A DNA stretch of 64,000 nt from Hemileia vastatrix (Eukaryota; Basidiomycota; Pucciniomycetes; Pucciniales; Zaghouaniaceae). The DNA lies in contig JASXTE010000016.1 in assembly GCA_030280995.1 (NCBI GenBank), positions 26,187,501 to 26,251,500 on the forward strand, in the 5' to 3' direction. Positions 24,491-35,610 of the stretch are shown piece after piece (within the stretch, counting starts at the first letter, position 1; the number at the start of each line of letters is the position of its first letter). A program made the position numbers and the translations under genes. The notes below the pieces were generated by a model. The model made no database searches, was not told where the DNA came from, and saw only the letters and a list, made by a program, of their open reading frames with translations.

Positions 24491-25983
24491 TGTCAGCCTG
24501 GAAATTCCCAGGACTGAGTAAAAAGTACTTATAAGTTATGTTAAACACATGGACTATACATGGGAGCAATAAATTAAAGTACACAAATAGTATACATAAG
24601 TAAAATGATGATAATATACAAAAAATGCCATTATAACACCTTATATCCACACATATATCCATCTTTTATAAGTCTTATGTACTTAATATTAAGCTGGAAT
24701 ATGTTAGGGTAATCTTAAGAACCTTAAATATAAGGCTACATAACTTTTAAGCACACTTAAAGCTGTTATTTTCATTTTTTTATGTAAAAAACAAGAAATA
24801 TGCTTCAAATCACTTAAAAGTTGATTATCTGCACTATAAATTTAATAATATTAAAAATGCGCTTTGACAGATCAATTTTTCTTAATAAGAACTATTGATT
24901 TGGCTACTCAATTGCATAAAAATAACACTTTTCAAATTTGGTGTTTTTTATGCCAGAAATGGCTTCTGTGTACTGGCCACATACTGCCTGCATTTTTCCC
25001 ATGTAAATAGCTTCATTTTTAGCAAATTTAGCTTTTTCACACTATAATTACCCCACATTTAATGCCCACTGTGGGGAAACACACTAAAATAGGCAACAGG
25101 CACTTATTTAGTGTCCTAGCTTGATTATAAATGCATTGACCCTCTTTATATGCACTAATTTCATTAATAATCTCATTCTTGGCGCTTTAATTCACTACCA
25201 CACTTAAATTTGCCTAAATAAGTCAAGGATTTACCCATGCAAGCACCTTCCAAGGACTTCATGTAGTTACCCCACATCTCACACCCTTTTTTGGGTTTTT
25301 TGGTGGTTTCTCAGTCAATTTTGGTTATTTTTGAATGGGGATTTCACATAGTACAATTTCATTATTAGCCCCAACAACTCTACAGTTAGTACCCCTTATT
25401 GTTAAATATCAATTAGTCTTAATTTTTTCTTTTTTAGCCTTTTATATTAATGTATAATACGCATATACTCTCTTTTTGCTTGTTCTTTATTTTTGATGAA
25501 TTATCCCTATTACTACAGGATTTTGGCAGGTGATATCATTCTAATTATGTTATTAGTCACTCTTTTTGGTTCTGAACATGTATATTGGCTAGAATGAGGC
25601 GTCATTAATTGTGTATTGAGCTGGAAAATCATAGGGGTCATTGGGGAAGTAATTGTGTATAAAAGGAGGAGGTTTTTGTTCTTGTTTTCTACATTCTTTA
25701 TCATTAAAATTAAACATATAAACAATAAAATAACAATAAATATCAATAGTACTTATAAAGTCTTTAAATAGTATCTGAATTTATTAAATCTATTTTTCTA
25801 CCAACTATAAAATTGTAAGCCATATATACTTAGTGAGATTAAAATTACTGAGACCCTTATATTGAGTTATATTTTAATACTTATTGGATTTGTACTACAG
25901 TATTCATATAGGAAAATTAAAATCTTCTACACAACTTAAAATTCAAGCTAGTTCACGTCTTTGTACTTGACCTCAGTCTGACA
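24491..25983 (+). repeat. 5' LTR of element X (1493 bp)
   Basis: It starts TGTCAGCCTGGAAATTCCCA and ends CCTCAGTCTGACA. A candidate promoter signal is TATAAAAGG at about 25658. Copies of this LTR family recur at 35611, 39051 (reverse), 46541 (reverse, truncated) and 63757 (reverse). Confidence 0.9.
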
Positions 25984-26173
25984 ATTGAGGGCCTTTCCTC
26001 AAGAATTCTGTTGGTTATCTTCCAGTAAGTAAAAATTCAAAAAAAGAGGCTACAAGTAAATAAAATTGCTACAGAAATATTTGGATAATTAAAACAGGTT
26101 GGTGTCACTTATATAGTGATTTCAGAAAAAGAATCCCTGTTATATAATAAAATTTTGATATTGAATCAAAAAG

Positions 26174-26338
26174 TTTACCACTAATTTAACATATAATTGT
26201 TATTAGTGGGTCTGTAAATAGACCAATTAAATTTGTGATCTTTGCAGATAAATTTTTACCACTAATTTAACATAAAATTGTTATTAGTGGGAGTCTGTAA
26301 ATAGACCAATTGAATTTGTGATCTTTGCAGATGATAAA
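26174..26338 (+). repeat. 81-bp tandem duplication of a double hairpin in the leader of X
   Basis: Two copies start at 26174 and 26255. Each has stem CCACTAAT/ATTAGTGG around an A/T loop, then stem GGTCT/AGACC (second copy AGTCT/AGACC), then GTGATCTTTGCAGAT. The block lies between the 5' LTR and gag, where retroelement packaging or dimerisation signals usually sit. Confidence 0.75.
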
Positions 26339-26528
26339 CCAATTAAACTGATTAATTTTTTTCTTTTAACAGGACTCTTAATCCCTTTTTATTGGTTTGT
26401 AAAATTCATTTTATATTTAGAAAGAATCATTCTGAAAGATTTAAGGCTCAACCACCAACAGTGGCACCCGAAAATTCCATAGCAACACCTCCAGACCAAG
26501 AGGAGGACCAAAAAATTACTGTAAGCAA

Positions 26529-28500
26529 ATGAAAATGGGATTGGTACTCCCAAAACTACAACAACTCTCAACATCAGGGATCCAGCAGTCACCCTTACAG
26601 GGGAAAGCCAAGGAGAGGCAGAGGAGATGGAATAAGACCTCGGTAAGTCATCCATCTTCTCAGGATCAATTATATAATCCTAACAATGAATTATTTATAG
26701 GTAATGAAATTGATAGAGAGTTATTGGATATAATTGATAAGGATTTAAAAAATTATTCATTTGAAAATAACATGTTAAACTTGTCTTTAAATGAGGAAAA
26801 TGTACATAGTTTTATTGACCACCAGGAAAATGCTATTAATATAAAAATGGAACCAAATGAATTAAATCTTGAACCTGATGATGAGTCTTCTGAATTGGAC
26901 ACAGAAAAATTTGAATATTTTCTAAAAGAAAATCCAATGGAATCAAAAATAATTAGTAAATTATTATTAAGAATTGAAAAATTGGAAGAATTCTCTAGGG
27001 AGTCAAACAATAATACAGAAAGTGTATTATTAAACCTCACAAAATCATTGAGTACAACAGCCAATAGGTTAAACGTTATTGAGAATTCAAATAATGAATT
27101 AATCAATGAAAACAAAAGATTAAACTCTGAGATTAAAAATTTAGAAAATAAATAGGAACATTCTCAGAATATTATGGCTACCATAGAGGGACGTGTAAAA
27201 TTGTCTTTTTCAAATGTGAATGATACCTTAACTCATGTACCTGTAATAAAAGATAGGTCACAAAGAGTAGAAATTGAATTAGCTAACATTTTGAAAAAAA
27301 CTAATAAAATTAAAGATAATAACTCTTATTTGGAAAGAGTACCAGTTTTTATTAAACACTCTGATAATAAACCAACGATTGAACATGAAAATAGTGTTAT
27401 GGGCTCTGAGAATATAAAATCAGTAAAAGATGAAATAAATGATCATGTTTCTAAAGTAAGTGAATTACTCAATATTCCTCAGGTTAGGGAAGCAAAAACT
27501 AGCCAAAAGAACTGGCCTAAGTTAGATCAGTACCCTTCTTTTTACGGGGATTCAAAATATGATTGGCAACAATTCATTCAAAGAATTGATAACTTAAAAT
27601 TTTCATACAAATTACCTGATGAAGAAATTAAATCAAAATTGATATCTTTATTTACAGATGTGGCCTTATTATGGTTTGAATCTGTATTGAGTGAGGGAAT
27701 TGACTACTCCTGGAATGAATGGAAGGCACTAATTGAAAGGCAATTTGGTGGCCCAAAATTTAGAATCACTCAACAAAGATTGTATGAGAAAGCCAGATAT
27801 AATCCAAATGCTGGAGATAAACCAGTGGTATTTTTAATAAATTTGATAAAAATCATGAAATCCATGGATCCAAAAATGGATTATGATGAGTGGAAAAAAT
27901 AATAATATATAAATTGCCTATATCAGTCAGAGACATTATTGTAGCTAGAACTGAAACCATCAGAGATACTTCTGGTTTATCAATATATGCAATGAAATAT
28001 TATTGAGCCACAAATATGAAACCAGGTATAATAATTACAAGCAAACTTTTGAGGTAGTAAAACCTACTACAAATAGGTTACCAGTGGAGAAGAAAAAACC
28101 TTCAGCTCCCCTTGTCCCTAAAAGACAAGAAAATAACACTTGCTACAAATGTAATGGACCTTGGGCTAAAGGTCATACTTGTATGAAAAGAATAAATTTT
28201 ATTGAAAACTCACAAGATTCTGAACAAAGTAATCACGAAGATGAAAAAGAGGAATCTAGTGAGGATTGTAAAAGTAACATTTCTTACAGTGATGATGAAA
28301 ATGAGATATTTGTATTAGAACAGGATATTATGTTCCTCAATGATACAATACCTCATACAGATACATCTTTAACTTTCATTGAAGAAGCTGAAATTATCAA
28401 AGATGAATCTCATGATACTTACAAAATAACACCTATTAGAGCGCCTGTTATAATATGTGGAAAAGAAATGAATGCTATTCTTGACACTTGGGCTGCAGGT
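26529..28500 (+). pseudogene. gag: Gag and zinc knuckle of element X, damaged
   Basis: The frame from 26529 has an acidic, Asn-rich N-terminus and a coiled-coil-like stretch. An in-frame TAG (27153) follows where CAG would be expected, then the capsid-like core (about 27480-27900, with YDWQQFIQRIDNL and LIERQFGGPKFR). The A-run near 27895 shifts the frame, and a second shift lies near 27990. The zinc knuckle CYKCNGPWAKGHTC (about 28140) is of the C-x2-C-x7-H-x-C type used by chromoviruses. An acidic spacer leads to protease. Gag assembles the cytoplasmic particle and binds element RNA. This copy cannot make a full-length product. Confidence 0.8.
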
Positions 28501-28503
28501 AGT

Positions 28504-31500
28504 CACAGGGGGGAAAAAATGAGGACTTGCAATCAAGTCGTTTTTCAGGTCTTCTGGAGTAATCTTTGGAGTAATCTTGTAGGGGTGGGTATGAGTGAAA
28601 AAATTTAAAGTAAATATTTTGAAAATTCTTTTCTACTTCCTCCCTCTTTTTGTTCCTTGAACTCATGAACTCAAGAAGGAAGAAAATAAATTAATTCTTT
28701 TTTCAATGTTTATGAATCTTGCATATCTTAAAAGAGACATACTATATTTATATAAATATCCATATAAAATAATCAAAATATATTCACACTGAACTTATTT
28801 CATAGACACACAATAAATATTTAATATAGATGTAAAGGACATATTAAACTTTGATGCACATTTCATTTTCAGTATTTATTGATCATCTTTATTAAAAATG
28901 AATTTATGATAAAAATTTATTAAATTTTATATAAAATATTGATTATCTACTTATTTTGCGCATGAGGAGCTGTAAAAGAATATTATAGTTCTGCTCATGA
29001 ATTTTTAATTTATAAATATATATTTAATTATCTGGTGCAATGATTCAACTGCTATGTCTTCTATTACAGAGGTAGGAAAAAAAAGAAAGATGTTATATCC
29101 CCAAAAAATATTTTTTACAAAAAAATAACTACAGCTTTTTATTCATGATTTTATATCTATCATACATCAAATTTTGTAAAAAAAAATATTTGTGACCTGA
29201 AATGGCATTTTTTTAGAAAAAAAATCATATTAGTTGTTAATTTTTGAAAAATGAGAAAAATAAACATACTTATCCCCTTGATGATTCAGAAAAGTTTTTT
29301 TTTTGCAAATTATTCTGAAAAATAAAAGTGGAAAAAACTACAATATCATACCACATTAAATTCTTTAAATTTAATGGAATATTTTAAAAAGATTTTTATA
29401 AAGTAATAGACTCATTAGCAATTTTTCACTTTCAACTTTTCTTTGTTTTCTATGAAGTCTGGTTTTTCTGTTTTTCTCATCTTGCATTTTTAATTCTTTA
29501 ATAAACTTCAGTATGTGACATGCTTTTGATACCAATATCTTGTTTAAAGTTAGTGTAACAAGTGATTTTGAGGATTTAGTTGTAAAAAATTGATTTATTT
29601 AAATTTTTTTCCCATGGTTTGAAGTGCTAGATATGGTGTTCACTAATTTTTCGCCACATTTATTTTATATTATTTTTTCCTTTTTTCTCCTTTTCAAATT
29701 ATTTTTACCTAACTCAGAAATTTTTGCTTATCAGAATTCACAAGTTCTACTATTACTTCTGCATAAATCATAAATTAAGGCATCTTGATGTGGTTGATGC
29801 ATCACATTTTGTTTGTTCCAATAAAATATTAACATTAGTTAAGTTTTTTTAACAATTTTGTGGTGATAATTCATCACCTCTATTTATTTATTTTTTTTGG
29901 TGAATGAAAAAAATGGAATATGAGGTGAAGAATTATATAAGGTGAATTCAAAAATGTTTTTCAAACATTCAGTCAGCTTAAAAATTTTTTTATTAAATGA
30001 TAGTCTTGCCAAAATACATATACCAGGAAAATACTTTATCTTTAAGGCAAAATTAAAAAAAAAATGAATCATTGTACTGGGTAGTCTTAAATTAAATTTT
30101 ATATATAATGTCTTTACTATTTAAATTAAATATGCGGAGGAAGAAATCACTTTTAAAATTCCTGTAACAGCTCCTCTGTATCCTCCTTTTTTCCCTTTTT
30201 AATCCCCTCTTTTGCCCCTGCAGGTTCCCCCCTGCTGGCGCTTGAGTTACTCAACAGGGTGTTAAATCTCTTCTACTAACACAAATTTTTTTACCTCTTG
30301 AACCCCCTCCTTCTCTAGCAATTTTCCTTTTTTTTTCCCTACAAGCCCTCCTTTTAAATTTATTTATAACAATACTCATTTTCTTTTTCATCCTCTGAAA
30401 TTACTCACTTTCTATACTAGCCCCTTGCCCCACCCAATATTTTTCCCTTCACTCTACTGTCTTACACAGTCCCTTAAATCCCCCCAGTTTCATTAAAAAA
30501 AGGTCTTTAGAAACATTAAATTATATGTGATTCAGTTTTCTAATGCACTGAGTTAAAGAGAAGAAAAAAGTGCAATGAAAATACTGAGGTCACATGCAAG
30601 GAAGTGTTGCCACGACACTTTCCTGCACATGACTTGTGTTTTCAAGGCCCAGAGTCAATTTTTTGAGTGAAGGGGAGGAAAAAAACTGAGATCACGTGCA
30701 GCTAAGTGATGCTGCGACAATTTGATGCATGTGACTTGAAACTTTAAATGAGTAAGTACAAAATACTTTAGAGGGGTGGTATAAGACATCAGGCCAAATA
30801 AAAAAAAGAGTTTCTAAAGAACTTTTACCATAAAATGTGGGGGTGTGAGAGTGTAACTTGGTGACAAGCAGGATTTATGGGGGGCAATCTGGGAAAGGCC
30901 GGTGGAGAAAAACGTAAAATGTAGAGGTGAAATAGGGATCCTGAGGGTGAAAAAAAAGATCTTTGCAGGGGTAAATGAGGGATTGTAAAGAAGTGGGGGG
31001 TAATTCAAGCAGAAAAAATAGGATTTGGGGGGTAGAACAGGGAATTCAAGACAGTGAAAAATTGGGGAAGTGTGATCTTTGCAAAAAAAAATTTATGGGA
31101 TTTATGCAACTGGGAGAGGACACACTGGGGGATGATAGTTAAACATATAGAACGGAGTGTATATAAGAGTAAAAAGTAGGATACAATGAATGCTTTCAAG
31201 GTTTTTTTGGTTTTATTATTAGTGGAGCACAAAGAGTGAGTGGAGAAAGATTTTATAACTAAGGGGGGTAGATTTTCTTTGATTAATCTACCTGAGGTAA
31301 AAAAATAAAAAATGGGCCTCAAAGAATGGGAAAGAAATCATCCACTATTGTTGAAAATTTATATTAAAAATGACATAAATTAAAATTTTTTTTTAATATG
31401 CCTATGGAATCTGGCCAATATTTTCTTTCATTATTCATGAATAATGGATATAAAATTTAGATGAAAAATAAATATTTTTTTCATTAAATTTGAGCAATAA

Positions 31501-31954
31501 TTTTTATTTTGTACTAATTATTTTTCATTTTCTACATATTTCAATATTTCATTATGTGGAAGTGGATTGAAGTACATATAGTATGGAAATTTGAACCAGA
31601 TAATATGTGTAAAAAAAAGAGTTGAACAAATATAAATATTTTTTGGAACTTAAGAAGTCTATAATAATCAAAATACAAATATTTTAAAGTGGCCAAAAAT
31701 TTGATATAAATTAATAAAAAAAATTATCAGAACATATATTAAGAAATGAAGTTGAAAAAATTAATAATGGTCTATTTTAAAGAAATGAGATAAACTTCTT
31801 TACTTTTATCATGCATCAGACCTGTATATAGCATCAAAAATTTGTAAAAAAGATGAGTTTAAGCCTACCCAGAATTATAACCAGGTTACAACAAGGTTAG
31901 TCCAAAATTCAAAAAAACGACTTGCCTACCAGTCCTCCTTTTTTCCCCCCTGTG
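28504..31954. mobile_element. CACTA-like DNA transposon, non-autonomous, 3451 bp
   Basis: Termini are CACAGGGGGGAAAAAATGAG on the left and the matching inverted CACAGGGGGGAAAAAAGGAG on the right, continuing with few mismatches for about 37 bp. A 3-bp target duplication AGT flanks it (28501-28503 and 31955-31957). CAC termini plus 3-bp duplication fit the CACTA/CMC superfamily. No transposase frame was found, so it would depend on one supplied elsewhere. The interior has a pyrimidine-rich arm (30160-30500), two related hairpins (30570-30740) and a purine-rich arm (30760-31330). Confidence 0.85.
30570..30740. repeat. Two related imperfect palindromes at the centre of the CACTA-like element
   Basis: Both copies follow the plan ACTGAG(A/G)TCAC(A/G)TGC ... 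GCA(C/T)(A/G)TGACTTG: 30580-30634 and 30686-30737. The first can form an approximately 18-bp stem. They separate the pyrimidine-rich left arm from the purine-rich right arm. Confidence 0.6.
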
Positions 31955-34900
31955 AGTGTAGTTTCCATTAATACTTTAATGAAACTAGATAGTAAGTATA
32001 AGGAAAAACTAGAACCTGTACAGACAAAGAACTGGAGGGGTTTTGGTTCAATATTAAATCCAATTGGCAATTACAAAACAGCTGTATTCTTTAAATATCA
32101 TAATGGATATGTAAGAGCAGTGTGTGAATTTGTGGTAATGGATAATAACAATTGTAGTGATTGTTTCATTATTGGAAATGACTTATTGACCAAATTTGGC
32201 ATCAAACTAGATCCTGAAAATAGTTGCTTCACTATAAGCATAAATGGGAAAAGAATATTCAAGATTTGCACTGAAAATCTAGTTTATTCCATCGCTCTTA
32301 AAGAAGAAAAACTGCAAGGTGGAAGAACCACCTCTGAAGTGGTAGAATTGAAAATGAAATCCAAAAAGCCTCTTTCAGTCCTCAACTCTCAAAAATTGAA
32401 GAAAACAATATTTTGAGATTGATAAAATCTTATCCTATGGCATTTGATCATGGTTCAATTGAACTAGGATTGGTCAAAGAACATGAGATGAAAATCTCTT
32501 TAAGTTCTGATTTGGATTATATTCCTGGCAGCTTGAAACAGAAACCTTACCCAGCTTCTCCTGCAAAAAGGAAAGACATTGAAGACAACATTAAAATTTT
32601 GTTAGAAATGGGTATTGTTGAAAAAGTAGACACAACACCTAAGTATTGTGTTATTTCACCAGTTTTGATATCTAATGAAAAAGATAAGGTAAGATTATGT
32701 GGTGATTAAAGAGCTCTGAATACATTCACTGTGGATTATATTTACCCTCTACCAAGGATAGCTTCTATCCATGCTACCTTATAAGGAGCAAAATATATTT
32801 CCTGTCTGAATGGAAACAAAGGTTACCACCAGATTCCTGTGGAAAATAATTCTCAGAATTTCTTACTCATTACCACACACATGGGGATATATAAATATGT
32901 GAGAATGCCTTTTGGCCCAAAAAATGCGCCTTCAGTCTTCCAAAAATTGATGGATAGTTTTTTTCATCAGGAAATGATTGAAGGATGGCTTTTAGTTTAT
33001 ATTGATGACATCATAGTGTACTCAAAAACATATGATGAACATTTAAATTACCTGAAAAGAGTATTTCAAAAGATGGATGAAATTAATATGACAATTGCAT
33101 TGAAAAAATGTAAGTTTGGGTTTCAACCCTTGAAAGTACTTGGACATGTTGTATCTGGATTACAAATTTGTGTTGACCAGAACAAAGTGGCAGCAATAAA
33201 AAACATTAGTATACCTAAGAATAAGAAAGATGTTCAAAGTTTTTTAGGTATGTGTGGATATTATAGGCAGTATATAAAAAACTACCAATTAATTGCAGCC
33301 CCTTTAACAACATTAATCAGGAAAAATGAAGCTTTCATTTGGGATAATGAAAGACAACACGCCTTTGATAAATTGAAGGAGTGTTTAATGTCAGCTCCAA
33401 TATTGGGACTGCCAGATTTTAACCTACCTTTTATCTTGTACACTGATGCAAGCTTCATAGGGTTAGGTGCTGCCTTACAGCAAAAACAGATAATAAATGG
33501 GAAATTATCTGAAGTAGTTATCTGTTATATATACAGAACCTTAAGAAAGACAGAATTAAGGTATGGTGCCACCCAAATTGAATGTTTAGCCATTGTGTGG
33601 GCATTGGAGAAACTTCATTACTATCTGGAAGACCAGAAGTTTGAATTAATAACAGATTGCAGTGAAGTAAAATCATTATTAAACATGAAAACACCTAATA
33701 GGCACATGTTTAGATGGCAACTAGCTGTACAAGAGTACAGAGGAAGAATGAAAATCACTCATAAAGCAGGAACATTGCATTCTAATGTGGATTTATTATC
33801 CAGAAGTTCTTTGCCAAATGATGCTGACAACCGGGCTTATGTACCTGAAAATGAGGTTATACATATATTTGGGATTTATATAGTGGATTTAGAGGAAGAG
33901 TTTATGCAAACTATTTTGGAAAATTATTCATCTGATAAAGATTTGGCTAAATTATCTACCATTTTAAATGATCTGACTAATGCCTCCATGAGTGCATTAA
34001 TTAAAACCTTGCCTCCAAAGTATGAAAATGTGTTGGAAAAAGGTAAATTGTCAATTGAAGATGGATATATATATTACAGGAAAAAGCTAAGTAATTTAAT
34101 AGTAATACCACCTTCTATGAAAGAGTTAATGTTGAGTACTTGTCATGATGACATCTTAGCTGGTCATTTTGATTTTAACAAAACACTAACCAGAGTTAAA
34201 AATACAGCCTGGTGGATAAACATTAAAGAAGATGTACAAAAATACATTGAAAAATGTGATTTTTGTCAGAAATATAAAAGATTAACTGGTAAGAGAGCTG
34301 GGTTGTTACAACAAATAGAGCAGCCAAAAGCTTCATGGGAAATTATAAACACGAATTTTGTCACTGGCTTGCCATTAGCAGGAAAAGAAATTTTCAATTC
34401 TTGCTGGGTAATTGTGGATAGATTAACAAAAATGTGTAAATTTATCCCTACCCATAAAGAGGTATCTGCAAAAGACTTGGCATTACTATGGTGGACTCAA
34501 ATGATGAATACTGCCGGGTTCCCCAAGCCATAATCTCTGACAGAGACCCTAAATTTACTTCAGAGTTCTGGACATCATTTATGGAAGTATCAGATTATCA
34601 ATTGAAATTGTCTACAGCACACCATCCACAAACTGATGGGCTGGCTGAGAGAATGATACAAAATCTAGAGGATATGATCAGAAGATATTGTGCCTTTGGA
34701 TTAAAATACAAAGACAATTAGAAATTCACACATGACTGGGTAACATTAATTCCTGACCTTGAATCTGCTTATAACAGCACAGCTCATGCTGTACCATAGA
34801 AAAAACCATTTGAACTCTGGCTGAGATATGTACCAAATTCCCCAGTAATTCATTTAAATAAATTACCAAGGTTAGATATACACCCTGGCACTAAATCCTT

Positions 34901-35432
34901 TATTCATATGCAACAAATGTGTAGAAAGCATGCAGAGGAATGCATCCAAAAAGTATTTGACTATTAAAAGAAAAGGTGGGATAAATCTCATAAAGAATTT
35001 GAATTCAAAAAAGGAGATGAAGTCCTAATTTCAACACTACATTTTAACTTACAAGAGAATGTTAAATTGAAGGATCCCTTTGTAGGACCTTTTGTGGTGA
35101 GCAAAATAACTGGTAATAATGCTGTGGAAGTCATATTATATGCCCCATATGATAGGAAACATCCAGTTTTTCCTATCTCATTATTAAAACCTTACCATGA
35201 AAATGATCCTGATTTATTTCCAAAAAGAAGAGGAAGGCCTAAAAAGCAACCTGAAGAAATTGTGAAAAAGGCAGAGATTGAAAAAATACTCAAGAAAAGA
35301 ATTCTTACTAAAGAGAAAAGAACTGAGTATTTATTAAGATTTGAAGGGAAATCAAATGAATTTGATAAATGGATGCCTGAAAAAGAAATTTCAAATCTAT
35401 CTTCCCTTCTTAAAGAATTTAAACAGAAATAA
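31955..35432 (+). pseudogene. pol: Pol of element X (protease end, RT, RNase H, integrase, chromodomain), nearly intact
   Basis: After the protease remainder the frame shifts near 32410 and then runs to 34533, with only two stops (32707 in CGD-stop-RAL, and about 32780). RT carries VRMPFGPKNAP and the catalytic YIDD at 32998-33009. RNase H follows with YTDASFIGLGAAL and HSNVDLLSR. Integrase has the HHCC zinc region (HDDILAGHF ... CDFCQ), then TNFVTGL where the first catalytic Asp is Asn, SDRDPKFTSEFW (second Asp) and QTDGLAERM (Glu). A frame shift lies near 34515 and three stops lie between 34720 and 34970. KRRGRPKK and a chromodomain (RTEYLLRFEGKSNEFDKWMP) end at TAA 35432. The chromodomain would guide insertion to heterochromatin. 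Confidence 0.88.
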
Positions 35433-35610
35433 ATTACTGTTAAGCCAGCTGAGGGGTTAAAAAACCATTACTCATAATATTTTTAATGTTTTATTTCTTT
35501 AAAGAATTAATCTTTAATGCTACAGAATTTTCTTAATACCTGAAAAATAATATAAAATAAAAAAAGTGTATAATTTATCATTTTTTTTATTGTTTTTTTA
35601 AGTGGGCAAG

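Larger units (their letters stand above)
28440..32100 (+). pseudogene. Aspartic protease of element X, split by a DNA transposon
   Basis: The first half ends ILDTWAAGS, where the catalytic DTG/DSG motif has become DTW at 28483-28491. The reading frame resumes after the CACTA-like insert with VVSINTLMKLD at about 31958. The two halves fit exactly when the insert and one AGT are removed. The alignment with the equivalent part of Y (GAGGIVVSEKAL near 51905) supports this. The mutated active site suggests the copy was already dead or died after insertion. Confidence 0.8.

Noticed and set aside
31005..31322. Minus-strand open frames in the CACTA-like element as a transposase
   Set aside because: They follow the purine/pyrimidine bias, show no catalytic motifs and are short.
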